Assembly (NCBI GenBank): GCA_963556145.1
Contig: OY744472.1
Coordinates: forward strand, 5,208,001 to 5,272,000
Direction: 5' to 3'
Source of the DNA: Hygrocybe punicea
Lineage: Eukaryota; Basidiomycota; Agaricomycetes; Agaricales; Hygrophoraceae
DNA: 64,000 nucleotides
Part shown: piece by piece, positions 35,701 to 46,489 of the stretch
Numbering within the stretch: position 1 is the first letter of the stretch
How the letters are laid out: every line of letters begins with the position of its first letter
Translations under genes and position numbers: made by a program
The notes under the pieces: generated by a model
The model's database searches: none
Seen by the model: only the letters and a program-made list of their open reading frames with translations
Told to the model about the DNA's origin: nothing

Positions 35701-38700
35701 CTACCAAGGCCTACCAGCAATACAACAACCAGCTCAACAATGGGAGTTAGTATTGCTTGCTTTGAGTCAAGTAATGGTCGACGATGGCAGAGCAGGATGG
35801 TCAATGGGCATCATTGCCGTTCAGAGAAAAGGAGTTGGCAACAAGGCCTACCAACAGTACAACAACCAGCTCATCAATAGGAGTTAGTATTGCCTGCGTT
35901 GAGTCAAGTAATGGTCAACGATCACAATACAGGATCATCAAAGAATATCACTGCCAGTCATAGGAAAGGAGTTGGCACCAAGGCCTACCAACAGTACAAC
36001 AACCAGCTCATCAATGGGAGTTAGTATTGCTTCCTTTGAGTCAAGTAATGGTCCACGATGATATCTTTGGTCTCTTCCATTGGCCCAGCTACTTTTCCAC
36101 CTTGCATCATTTTATGTTTTGCCTGGTCTTCCTCTCTTCACTTCGCAGTCAGCTAATTGCCTCTGCTTATGACTTGTGGCCTTACCAATTTTCATATTCA
36201 ACCAACACACACTGTCCCATCTACATTGAAATTTCATCCACCCTGCTCATCTCAGTGCAACTCAGTCTCCCATCATTCATGTTGTACTACCCCCTGCTGC
36301 TGTAGTCACCAATCATGAAACCCCAGCCCCTTGGTCCATTTCTATGTGTCCTTCATTTATCACCTATTTTAATCCTGCTCTTACATAAAGGAATTGAGAC
36401 AAGGTGATAGGCAAAAAAATCACAGAGGAACACCCAATCCTGCTGCTGACCTTGATCGAGATGGTGGTTCACCCCTCCAAACTTCCTGTATCACTCATTG
36501 CCAGGATGGCAAGATCTACACCACTAGCAATGCACCTGCAGTGGTGTGAATGTTCCTCAATTGGTTTTTGTTGTAATACCTGCTTTCCCTCTACTCAGTC
36601 AGCCAGACTTGACTAAGATCACCATTCAGTTACAGTGTGGTCGTGGGTGATCATGGCCCAACATCTCACGCACGGACCCCTCATCACGTCACAAACACAA
36701 ATGGCCAACAGCTAATAACTTGAGGTAGCTGTAGCTGGTAGCTGGTCATCAGCCTTAGCTTAGCCAGACCTCGGCTAAGCTAAAACTGGCTAGGCTACTG
36801 GCTACTTGCCTTAGCTGTGGTAATACTAGAGCTGGATGTATTATTCCAGGTACTTTGTAATTCAAGGGACCCATCATTGATGCCAACTTGTAAGGCTCCA
36901 GGTAAGAATTCCCCACCCAGGTCAGTGACATCAACACAGTAGTTGTGTTCAAATTGTTTGTCCAATAATCCATAGGTCTTAACATATTTATGCTCTATGA
37001 ACACTCCATCCATTCCATCCTCACCATACATAAGGCAAGCTGCCCCATGATTGCCAAGATATATTTAATTTTCAATGATCCCAACTTTCTGCATTCTGAG
37101 AAACCAAACAGCAACACTATATTGATAACTACAAGTCTGTTGAAGACATTGTAGGACTATCTACACACATACTAGAAAGAAAATGTTTCACTACTGCCCA
37201 TTATTTCCTGTTGGCCCTCTCAGCCTTCTTGATACGATCCGTGTCCTTCTGCGCAAACTTGAGAATTCGTTTCGCGATTCCAATTGGGATATTGCAAACG
37301 GTCGAGAAATGGGTGATAGTCTCATTAGCAAGACCTTCACCGGCAAGCTCGTGGATGCGCCTGAACCCATTCGCCCGGATGGCATCAGTATACTGGGAAA
37401 ATTTATCTCCATCGACGCCCCGAGCACTGGAGTCGAGTGCAGCAAGCCAAGTGGGGATGGCTGGGAAGACATTGGGGATGTCATCGAAATCTATGCTGTC
37501 TGAGCTGGGGATGTGCGGCCCATCACGTCGGGAGCGAGATGATTTTTTGGGTACGGCCGATGGAGGGGTGTACGGGGAATAGTGGTGCCTCGATCCACCA
37601 TATGGAGGTGGCATCTGAATGATGATCAGTTGAGCCGCACTGCTTGTAGCAGCAACTTGAGTGGGTTTCGCATTTACGTGCCGGCGAGAGGAAGCATCGC
37701 CAAGCTTCAACTGGACAGGTGGCGAGATGGTCGAATCATACGAGCCGTTTGCCTGACGTGGACTACAATGAGTCTCGTTAAGCAATAAATAAATGGGGGA
37801 CTCACGAGAAGCATGCCCCAGAGACTTAGATCAGTTATTTGTAAGGTGTAGTGATGGCCCTCCGGATATTTGACACAGGGTTTGCCGTTGTGAAGAGGAC
37901 ATTTGAGGTTCTCCGTAATCTCGGCAATGTAATCGGCGGATGTCTTCGACGTTTTCTTCCCCGATTCGGTGTCGTTCCCACTCTCCTCATCTGTGTCCGC
38001 TCGTTTCTTCCTCTTGGCCTTCACCTTGTCCAAGCATGTAGTCAGTCCAGTACATAGTATTATCAATTGAAAATTTACCTTGTCCTTCTTATCGTCTGCC
38101 CGTCTCTTTCCACCCTTGCGAGACGTTTCGCGTTGATCGACGAGAATAACCTGAAATGCCTTCTTTTTACCTTTAGCCTTAGCCATCTGATTCAACTCTG
38201 TCCGTGCGGCATCGAATAACGCAGCAAGTTGAGTTGCTTTGGTGAGTAGGAGAGGTCGCGCCTTGGCAGTCCATGTGCTAAACTTATAGGCCACCTCGAG
38301 TTCGGAACGCCGAATATCCATCACATCGGCAACCTCGCTACAAAACATACTCCAAGTGATGTCGGATGAAAAATTTTGTACGTCGGATGCGGTCCCGATA
38401 GGGATATTGAATTCGAGGCAGAGAACTTCTGTAAATTAGCGTAAGCGTAGGAAATATGTGAATAAAAAACCAGAAAACCATCGGGTTCGGAATCAGCATC
38501 AGAATCCGAGCTGAAGCCTTTGACGACGTCAAATTCTTCATTGCGTTTTGCGTCCGCAGCCCCAGCTGGCCCAAGAAGCTTTTTGACAAGGATGTTGACA
38601 TCGTCGGCGTCTCGCTCGTTGTCGGAGCCAGGAGGTGGATTGTATACCTCGTCGCGATCTAGCACTTCGACATCCGGCTCCGAGTCGTCTAGTCTGTTGT

Positions 38701-41453
38701 TGTCGCGCACTTTGTAGGCTGGCGTTGGTTTGGGACGTGTTCGAGGACGAGGGGGCGTAGGGCTTTTGCCAGCCTCAACCGGCAGGTCCTTAGGGACAGG
38801 AGCTGCCCGGTGTGCTTTGGGACCTCAGCTTTGTTTTTGTCGAGCGTTCCCCATGCAAGTCGCGATGAAGGATGAAGGATGATCTTCGGCCGTTTCCGCA
38901 GTAACACACGATTTGATTTGGCTCTCAAGCAACAAATATATTTATATAAGTACAGTACATGTCTCATATACGAAGGATAGACCAGCCATGCAAAAACAGA
39001 ACAGATAGATGTCGAGAAAAATGGCTGGAGGTGGATAGTATAGTACAGAGGTTCCAAGCCGCCTGTAAAGCCGAGTACTGAGTGTGGTCAGCTTATGGCG
39101 ACGCATGCACCTGGGGTAGACATACCATGAAAGGTTCCATATAGTTCCTGGACAACATCTCTCCACTAGGTAATGCAGATACGCTCACAGCGTCAGGGCG
39201 GCGTTGGGTGACATCTGGGTTTTCCTACGGTGAAAATTCAAGTGATTCAGCACAAAAACTACATGGGCATCTGGGGAGGACATACCTGGGTTATTTCGGC
39301 CCAATTCCAGCTTGGTATCTCCCCGCGATGCACCAGAAATGTTCTCCGAGAGGGTGACAAGGCCCAAATTTTGATCATGCCCATACTTGAGAAATGGGGC
39401 CTGAAAGTTGGTTGTGCACCTGGAGAGGGATGAGGGGATGACAGAACAGAAAGAATTAGACGGAAATGTTGAGAATTGGATGAGAAACGGCTCACCGATG
39501 TTTCATGTGCCAGAGTGACAAAAGTCGCGTGTTACGTGTGATGTGACAACCTTTCTGAAAACGGCAATAATTGTCTTGCAGATCCTGCAGCCTGCTGCGC
39601 AAGAGCGGTCATTTACTGAACTCAGTGTCTCTGAGGGATTCATGTGTAACAGACATGGCTTGCGAACTCTTGTCGTTGGCATTGATGCAAGGTATGTTGC
39701 TCACAGTGATTACACGTAGTAGTATCTAACTATTCTCCACAAGTATTTGGATCTCTCAGGCACAGTTCGCATTCCGCACCGGACATGCTCAAGCAGGTGA
39801 AAACCCAGAGCTTTGCATCATTTTCTTCAAACTTGCACGTCTTCTTCAATGTCCTGTAACTCCACTTTTTGTCTTTGATGGACCTGGTCGGCCTTCCACG
39901 AAGCGCAGAATCCAGGTGATTACAAAACCTAATTGGCTCACTGGTCCATTCCAAGAACTTCTCAAAGCATTCGGTTTTGACTACTACACCGTATATATTT
40001 ATATTCCATTTTGATTTTTTTTCTTGTCTAATTGCCTGTGGAGGCTCCTGGGGAAGCTGAGGCCGAATTGGCCTGTCTTAACAAAGCATTTATCGTTGAT
40101 GCTATCATCACCGAAGATAGCGATGCCTTCGTATTTGGAGCAACACATGTTATATGATGGTAAGCAGCGACTAAAATCTGACTAATTACATCTCTCACAA
40201 CCTTCAGCCAGGCGGAAGACTGCAAGTGATTTGGTGACCGTTTACATGTTGCCTACGATCAAGAAAATACCTCAAGTTTCACTCATGCAAGGTGGAATGG
40301 TCCTTGTTGCACTGCTTAGTGGCGGTGATTATGATCTTGTGTGTCGTCCGCTGATTTCCATGTGATATGAACTGAGCGCTTGTTTTAGACGGGTCTCAAG
40401 AACTTTGGGGTCACAATTTCCCATGGCCTTGCTCGTGCTGGCTTTGGAGACTCATTGTTGAATGCTGCACTCACTCTTTCGCCAAAGCAGTTAGGCCAGT
40501 TTCTCCCAGGCTGGAGAGAGAGTTTGCGTATGGAGCTCTCATCAAATGCACATGGTTATTTCTCTCGCAAATGCCATTCATTGGCAACACAGATTCCTGA
40601 TACATTCCCAAAACATCACCATCTCATCTGCTATACCAACCCATTGACATCATGGTCGAAAAATGGAGCAGGCCCAGATCTCACCCAACCGAGCACAAGG
40701 CAACCTAACATTGCAAAATTAGCTGCTATCTGCGAGCAGCGCTTTGGCTGGCAAAGTACGGTAGGAGTTGCCAACTGTTTTGACAATATTCTATGGGATG
40801 GCGTGTACATTCAAATGCTCTGCCGCCATGTGAGTCACTTTTTGATAACAGCCAGGTTCTGATTGATGGACACAAGGAGTATCAAGAACCACAGGTATCA
40901 AAACCTGACCCTCAGCCTCACTTTGGACTGTCGTCCATCCACCGAATTCGTTTGTCGAAGGATGGATCAGCTGAAGCACCAACCCTCAAATTCTACCGCA
41001 TTGAATATTCAACCATGGCTCTCTCCGTTATTGCAAACTCTGCTCTTAGGACGATTTGCACATCCAAACTATCTGGCAGAGCTGGACCTACACGCTCTGC
41101 CTGGGTCCCAGCACCAATCCTGGAGAATGCGCTGCCTGATATGGTTGCAGATTATACTCAATCTCACAAACGATCCAATCGCCACACCCTGCCTTTGGAC
41201 TACGACGCACCACGTTTGGATCATTACCCAATACTTCCTCAGCCGGTACGTAGCATATTGACTGATTTTAGCTTTTCTTAGCCCACAGATTTTCGATGTC
41301 TTACACCACTCGCCTCATCAGCGTCTTCAAAATTTTCCAACTGCAAGCTCAAACTCGGCTCATCCCCAAATTGCCAGCTCAAGTTCGGCATCTACCTCTC
41401 ATCCGCGGATTGTGATTGATCTCACAGATGATGAAGCGGATGACTGTGTGTAA
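32772..41453 (+). CDS. XPG/FEN1-type structure-specific nuclease, with a transposon in intron 1
   Basis: Exon 1 (32772-32795) encodes MGVKGLWN. Intron 1 starts GTATGC and contains the whole 6.7-kb element before its acceptor at about 39581. Exon 2 continues [20 protein letters not shown]. Later exons show [55 protein letters not shown] and SGGDYD, which are the XPG N and I blocks with their metal-binding acidic residues. Then come [13 protein letters not shown] and [10 protein letters not shown]. The C-terminus ends with [14 protein letters not shown], a SUMO-interacting-type motif, and TAA at 41451. The family cuts flaps or branched DNA. An in-frame TGA (40155-40157) and an unclear splice just after it suggest damage, so activity is doubtful. 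The domain layout matches the Agaricomycete-expanded XPG/GEN1-like group. Confidence 0.75.
32830..33442 (+). repeat. left long terminal inverted repeat of copy 2
   Basis: This is the inverted partner of 38957-39567. Translations of the shared stretch (such as the frame with [19 protein letters not shown]) are identical at both ends of copy 2 but differ at a few sites from copy 1. That fits either recent insertion or gene conversion between ends. Confidence 0.88.
33548..34738 (+). pseudogene. Tc1/mariner-like DDE transposase, copy 2
   Basis: The protein starts [18 protein letters not shown] and has an N-terminal helix-turn-helix region. The catalytic blocks are [19 protein letters not shown] (first Asp), [13 protein letters not shown] (second Asp) and [14 protein letters not shown] (Glu, about 34 residues later). 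It ends YHHCGYL. Short introns are evident near 33767-33815, 33958-34012, about 34210-34260 and 34467-34513. An in-frame TGA at 33653-33655 falls inside the DNA-binding region directly after ISR, in CGATGA, one C-to-T step from CGA. The copy is therefore probably inactive unless the stop is read through. The enzyme would cut at the element ends and insert at TA. Confidence 0.85.
35106..35398. mobile_element. 293-bp MITE with AGGGGGTTTCAC ends
   Basis: Ends AGGGGGTTTCACACATCCCC and the complement of AGGGGGTTTCACGCATCCCC are flanked by AAT on both sides (35103-35105, 35399-35401). The corresponding position in copy 1 (about 553-562) is an empty site. Inside are many short TTGGGGC/CCCAACTT boxes in both orientations. 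A 3-bp duplication and GGG-type ends fit PIF/Harbinger-like MITEs; the exact boundary can slide by one base. Confidence 0.85.
35475..35703. mobile_element. 229-bp hAT-like MITE
   Basis: Ends TAGTGTTGCCACGGTCCGGT and the complement are matched over about 58 bp, flanked by the perfect 8-bp duplication CCAAGGCC (35467-35474 and 35704-35711). Neighbouring minisatellite units and copy 1 show the empty site. The AT-rich middle has no coding capacity. Confidence 0.94.
37201..38854 (-). pseudogene. second gene of the Tc1/mariner-like element, copy 2
   Basis: The likely ATG is at 38854 (MGNARQKQS). A Pro/Arg-rich stretch ([16 protein letters not shown]) and an acidic stretch follow, then across an intron at about 38441-38492 the block [33 protein letters not shown], a Lys/Arg-rich linker, CPLHNGKPC with [11 protein letters not shown] and, in the last exon, [18 protein letters not shown] and a SAM-like C-terminus. 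In-frame TGA at 38825-38827 replaces the CGA seen in copy 1 (4849-4851). Copy 1 conversely has TGA where this copy has CGA (38840-38842). Proteins of this type are frequent in Agaricomycetes and uncharacterised. Being conserved inside both copies it is probably an element gene, perhaps helping DNA binding or assembly; that role is inferred. Confidence 0.75.
38957..39567 (-). repeat. right long terminal inverted repeat of copy 2
   Basis: This is the reverse complement of 32830-33442, ending CTGAAAACGGCAA before TA. See the left repeat for comparison. Confidence 0.88.
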
Positions 41454-41827
41454 TACATCTGCTACACTCTGACCTCACGATGGCGCATTGACTCGTTTAC
41501 AGGATTGTTGCCATGCCTTCAGGTTGTATGAGCGTCTTTCAAGTTGTACGACAAGTGTCTTTCGAATTGTACGAGTAGTCAAGTCATTCTGTACTGGTAT
41601 ATTCTGTCTGTAGTTCTTCTGTGAAAAAAATTGTATTCGCGATCTTGGTGACCGTTATGTGCAATTCAACCTCATACATCTAAATTGTCAATGTCAGGGT
41701 GAAATCCCTGGGTGTCAAGAAGGACATCCCTGCATTTTTTCCCACTTCCGGTTTGGAAAACCCTGGGTCTCAGAACGCAGGAAAACGCATCTGAAAACCC
41801 TTCAAATGACGGATTTTTCACTAGCGG
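41454..41827. other. intergenic, three imperfect 22-bp repeats
   Basis: Three copies of tttcaagttgtacga-like sequence lie at about 41519-41577, just downstream of the XPG-type gene. No gene is seen before about 41828. Confidence 0.5.
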
Positions 41828-43772
41828 TTGCGACCGGACTCGAAAACGATCCAGTCACTTGTGACGGGTTTAAGGGATTTAAGTATTATATTTAATTATT
41901 TAATAGGTGCCCTCAAAACGAGGACGCACTGTCAAATTTTCTGTCAGAGTTCAACAGCATCCTGTCATGACCGTATATCTCCTTCGGAGTTCAAATGTAC
42001 CATTAGAGTTTTCCATCCCAAAAAACGCAAGAGGTCCTTCATCGATAATACACCTCCATCCTCACCCACCAAATGGCCCTGCATGACCCCCAAAGGAAAG
42101 CAGAGGCAGACTGCAGCCGATGTATTCATGATCTCGTGGTCTGACCCATCCAGAACTTCCAGGCTCATTGACTGGTTGGATCAATACCCCAGGGAACGAC
42201 ACATGCTTTTCTCCAATTCAGCTCAAGATGCCAGCACTGAGGGCTGCCATCAGGATGTTGGAAAAACGCAGAAGTCGACGTACCATGCAATGATCGCGCA
42301 ATATGTCTTTCCCAACGACCAAAATCCTGATTATGTTCGGCTTTACCATGAACACCCAGCCAAGTTCACAAAATCGGTGGCAGATTGTATCACTACGTAT
42401 ATTTTACCTGTTCATTCATTTTTATTTGCACTGATGTTATCAATCACAGTCTCAAGAAGAAATATCGTGAAAAAATTGCACTGCTTCGCGCTACTGGTTC
42501 TGGCTTGACATGGGAGCAGCTTGTGGAAAATCCAGAGAACCAAAATCTTGGTGGTAAGTATCTCATTATTATTGGCCCAAAGTAGAATTGAACACATTCT
42601 TTTCAGCCAAAATCCAGCGATCAATCCCAAGCTTCACTCCACGTGTTGTATCTTCCCAGCCAGATCAGGACCTTCATTCCAATGCCCAACAACTCCTTTT
42701 TCTGAGTGCAGTAAATACCGAGACACATGCCATTAACACGGAATACCCAGGGGAAGAGGTGCAGGATAATACTATCACCCTTGATCAGCAAGCCACTGTA
42801 TCTCAGGCTACCCCGATGTTGGACAGTTCCTGGGTGCAGGTTATGCCCCTTCCTTTCCAACCTCCTGCTCCATCCCTGGCATTTCCACCATATCCCTCTG
42901 CATCGGTGTCAACACAACAACAAACTATGTTCTCTTCTAACCCACCTACTCCACAAATGCCAAGCGATCCCTACAGCACTGCCAGCTCACCAAAACCACA
43001 TTTGTTGCCACATTTATCATCATCCCCTCAATACTCACCATACCCAAGTCCAGATTCCCGGCATCCATCACCTATTACACCACTGATGAGTGGTTCAAAT
43101 TTGGATTCCTGGCGTCCATCTCCTATTATGCCACTTATGAGTGGTTCCCCAGCTGCCACACCTCCTCCTGAACCTGGCCCCTTTCATGTCGCCCCACAAC
43201 GCGCTGCATCTCACCCAACTCTGTGCCAGCATGGCAGCTCAGCACTGCCACATGGTCTCCCTCATGCACATTCTTCATGATGAACTCGGGCAGAAGAGGA
43301 GCAACAGGTTCATGTCAGAAATCTTGACATTATGTTCACATCCACCATGGAGATAATGGACTGGAAGAAGGAATGTGAACATGAATGAAACATAAGGGAG
43401 GCAGATATCAGGATGGAGAAAGTAAAAATGGAAGGTGCCCAGATGCAAATGGAATGGGAGAAACAGTGGCTGGAGCTCCAGATGAACCAAACTCGTGAGC
43501 AACAAGTAGCCCAGGAGTGAATATTGAACCTATACATTCAGTATGAGCATGCCCGCAATCAAAGCTCAACGCTTCCAGTAAATCCGATTATGCCACCACC
43601 TCTCCCTCCACCTGGCCACCTGGCTCCTCCAAATCTGGGTCTTTTGTTGGCACCTAACCAACACACCATTACAGGATTGCACCTTCCGAATGAGCCATAT
43701 CTTCCTCCACAAAATCTGGATGGTGATGGAGTGGCTGATACATACAGCGCAGGTGATAGACACTGGGAATGA
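41828..43772 (+). pseudogene. Myb/SANT-like DNA-binding protein, decayed C-terminus
   Basis: A Lys/Arg-rich start (HPKKRKRSFIDNTPPSSP) is followed by a Myb/SANT-like module (ISWSDPSRTSRLIDWLDQYP, then YHAMIAQYVF). After an intron (about 42399-42450) comes SLKKKYREKIALLRATGSG. Another intron (about 42553-42606) leads to a Pro/Ser/Gln-rich region with a tandem repeat (RHPSPITPLMSGS, RPSPIMPLMSGS). A coiled-coil-like tail (MEWEKQWLELQMNQTREQQ) and a Pro-rich end follow. The tail is cut by two in-frame TGA codons (43386, 43518). Such single-Myb proteins are common in Agaricomycetes and often repeat-associated; whether it worked with the neighbouring XPG-type and DUF6729 genes is unknown. The start codon is uncertain. 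Confidence 0.6.
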
Positions 43773-43774
43773 AT

Positions 43775-44329
43775 TCGGAGCAGATTTTATGTATATCCAC
43801 CTGTGTGATCAATGTTCCCCCTGTCCCCTTGTAATATCTTCTGTTGTCGCATTCAGTGATTCAAAGCAAACATTCATATTAAAAAAAGGTCAGGCATAAT
43901 ACAAGAAGCAAATTTACATGGTAGCATAAAGTGGACTAGAAAGAACGACATCAAATAAATGTGCACGAAAAGCAACACCATTTTGTGTGACCAGATATCC
44001 CAGCCAGATCTTGCGTACGACAAAAGAAGAGAGAATGCGGGTTTTCCTATGAATCCGGTTTGGAAAATACTGTTTGAAGGTTACTTCCTTACTTTACCGG
44101 GCCAGGCTTCAACACACCTCCACGTCGTCTGCTTCGCCAACTCAAACAAGTCCTTTTTCCTCTGGCGCACAAAGATCACATAGACGCAGGTCTACCAATG
44201 CAAGGACAAGAAGTTTTTGTATGGAGGAGGTGACGACGGAGTGCTCTCGTCAGACCCACATCGAAACGGAATTAGCAGTGCGGCCGCTCACGAGGCAAAA
44301 AATGAGAATACAAAATGGTGCAACGACAA
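43775..44329. other. no intact gene; downstream part of a duplicated unit
   Basis: From about 44040 the sequence is similar to 45400-45720, 48780-48960 and 50256-50560: all hold ttactt, caacacacctcca and cttcgccagctcaa-type words in the same order. This shows that the paralogous genes were duplicated together with 3' flanking DNA. Confidence 0.55.
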
Positions 44330-44827
44330 CTACGGAATCGCCACACAAAGTTCGTTTCGAGGATCACCGTAGCTTTCCATAGGTGCGGAAGAATAGGACG
44401 GGAGTTCGTCCGTAGCGATCAAGTTTTTGGAACGACGACGTCGACAGCGCAGATAGAGCAAGCCTGCGACCACCACGAACAATACTCCAGCGATGAAACC
44501 CCCAACTGTAGAGTGGGCGTGGAACCATTAAATGACTGATGATGGTGAGACTCCGTGAGAGGAAGGCTTGGACCCACAAAATGCGCCGACTACTCCTCCG
44601 ACTCCGATGTTGCCATGCTCGGTGCTATGCTTGGGGGCGGAGGGTGAAGTCTGTGTGCTTGGGGGCGTTGTTGGTACCGAGGATAGGCTCGGTGTAATGT
44701 CTGTTGTCACGATTGTCGTGATCACAGTTGTTTCAGGGATGACCACAGGGGAGGCGAAACTCGGCGGCAGGTAGGTGATAGAAGTGGATAGCGTAGAAGT
44801 GAAGATCGAAGTGAAGATGGACTCCAT
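44330..44827 (-). CDS. stalk-membrane-Arg protein, short form 1
   Basis: Exon 1 begins MESIFTSIFTSTLSTSITYL and is Ser/Thr/Pro-rich up to VGGVVGAF. The intron (donor GTGGGTCC, acceptor before 44511) precedes a membrane helix (GGFIAGVLFVVVAGLLYL) followed by RCRRRR, LPSYSSAPMESYGDPRNE and the stop at 44330. The long cytoplasmic domain of the 23941 and 46774 genes is absent. It is likely a small surface or membrane protein, with the N-terminus outside by the positive-inside rule. Function unknown. Confidence 0.65.
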
Positions 44828-45777
44828 TGCGGAATCGAGGTCGAGGGTGAAGTGTATCGATTGCGAGCTACGGTGGGACGCTCATCAAGTTCTTCCCACC
44901 TCTGTTCAGTCAGAGGGTGACATAAAGGTTTAACGATGAAACTCCGAGAATGTGCTCGATCCAGTCCGACCACATACGATAATTCGGTCCCCAAAGCACG
45001 GTCGACGGTCGTAAAGGGACAGAAACACGAGGTGGAAAGCGAGGCCTGATTTGGGAAAGCCAGAATACACGGTCATGACAGTTCGATTGGATTCTGGCGC
45101 CCAACTGAAGGGGCCTATACAAGAAGGTGCCTCAGAACGGGAATTTCTACTGAGCTAATGTGAGAGTTGAGACTACATATCTTCTGTAGAAAAGAGAACA
45201 GTTTGGCCCGTTCTTGATCGGAATCCAACAGTATTTTTTCCATAAAAGTTAGACAAAGATAGACACAACAAATGATGGAAGAAGGTTGGACTTGACAAAA
45301 ATGTCCAGAATTCACCTAGGCCCGTTGGCGTAACGAGTTGTGTGAGTTGGATAGGGCTATCAAGGTGGGTGCAATGGCCACTAAGGTGGTTGGGGTCTCT
45401 GCGTCTTGGAAAAAGATATCTCAGCGGAAATCTTTCGCAGGAAAAGTGAAGGAGAATTTAAGTTTTCACGAATCTGGAGTGGACGATACTTTTTAATGGT
45501 ACGTTTCTCCTCCTCCTTTGCCTCTTCCTCATCTGAAACGTCTTCCGCTTCACCCGTCCAAATAATGTCTCCGGCGCAAAAACGCATGCAAGATCGCACG
45601 GACAAAAGTATACCGATGTATGGACAAGAATGGTATACCACGGTGTAGGTGGCGGAGAAATGCTCGTGTCCGACCATCGTCGAAATGGAATTACTAGTAG
45701 CAGTCCGCCACAACAGCCGCTCACAAAGTCCAAGTCCAAGAAGTTATGGTGCATAGGGGTTGTAGGTATTCCTGCAA
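44828..45777. other. intergenic, upstream motif and duplicated flank
   Basis: It holds the promoter region of the 44827 gene (motif at 45081-45107) and 3' flank of the next paralogue. A 110-codon ORF (45381-45713, minus) ends in an acidic/Lys-rich stretch but has no paralogue support. Confidence 0.45.
45081..45107 (-). promoter_or_regulatory. shared upstream motif, copy 2
   Basis: GTTCGATTGGAT followed by TTCTGGCGCCCAAC, about 265 bp before the start at 44827. Confidence 0.6.
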
Positions 45778-46321
45778 CTACGGAATCGCCACACAGAGTT
45801 CATTTCGAGGATCACGATGGCTTTCCATAGGTGTAGAAGAATAAGCCGGGAGGTCGTTCGTAGCAATCAAGCCTTTGGTACGACGGCGTCGAGAGCGCAG
45901 ATAGAGCAAACCTGCGACCATCACGATCAACGCTCCAGTGATTAAACCACCGACTGGTAAAGTTGACGCGTAGAAACGTTAATAAAATGACTGGATTCTC
46001 AAGCCTGATGATGAATGAGAGGTTGGACGAACAAAATGCACCGACTACTCCTCCGACTCTGGTGTTGCTGGGCTTGCTGGCGGTGGAGGGTGCAGTGTGT
46101 GTGCTTGAGGGCGTTGAGGGGAAAATATGTGTGCTCGAGGACGATACTGCCAAGGTAGATGCCGAGGTTGAGGATGTCAGGCTCGGTGTAGTTATAGTTG
46201 TGGTGACCACCGTTGTTTCAGTCTCGGGGAACAGAGTCGTGGTGTGGTAATCTGGTGGCAAATAGGTTAAAGCAAGAGTGGTTATCGTGGTAGTGAAGGT
46301 CGATGTGATTATCGTCTCCAT
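45778..46321 (-). CDS. stalk-membrane-Arg protein, short form 2
   Basis: Exon 1 starts METIITSTFTTTITTLALTY and is a Ser/Thr/Pro-rich stalk. After the conserved intron comes GGLITGALIVMVAGLLYL, RSRRRR, LPAYSSTPMESHRDPRNE and a stop at 45778. It differs from short form 1 mainly in the stalk, which seems to evolve faster than the membrane and tail segments. No catalytic domain. Confidence 0.65.
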
Positions 46322-46459
46322 TGTGGAATTGAGGTCGAGTGTGCGCTATGATGAGACGTCTTCCCACCTCTGTTCAGTCATGATCAGGGACTCGGACAGG
46401 AACACGAGGTGGAAAGCAAGGTTTTGGGAAGGCCCCAAATCCACGATTATGACATTTCC

Positions 46460-46489
46460 ATTGGATGTATTCTAACGCCCAACTTGAAG
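46460..46489 (-). promoter_or_regulatory. shared upstream motif, copy 3 (degenerate)
   Basis: ATTTCCATTGGATG followed by TTCTAACGCCCAACTT, about 150 bp before the start at 46321. The central GGCGCC is changed to AACGCC here. Confidence 0.5.

Larger units (their letters stand above)
34989..36057 (+). repeat. minisatellite in copy 2, at least five units, with nested insertions
   Basis: Units start at about 34989, 35428, 35802 and 35938, with a further partial unit around the two insertions at 35106-35398 and 35475-35703. The unit content is the same as at 441-857, so the array has gained units or insertions since the copies parted. Confidence 0.82.
32830..39567 (+). mobile_element. complete Tc1/mariner-like element, copy 2 (6738 bp)
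   Basis: The element starts TTGCCGTTTTCAGAAAGG and ends with its complement, and lies between TA dinucleotides (32828-32829 and 39568-39569). Inverted repeats are about 611 bp and nearly identical. It contains a DDE transposase gene (plus), a minisatellite with two small nested elements, and a second gene on the minus strand. It sits in intron 1 of the XPG-type gene. Typical Tc1/mariner elements are 1.3-2.4 kb with one gene, so size, long repeats and cargo are unusual. Confidence 0.9.

Noticed and set aside
1..39567. The two Tc1/mariner-like copies as an assembly duplication
   Set aside because: They differ by many substitutions and by three separate nested insertions, so they are real separate copies.
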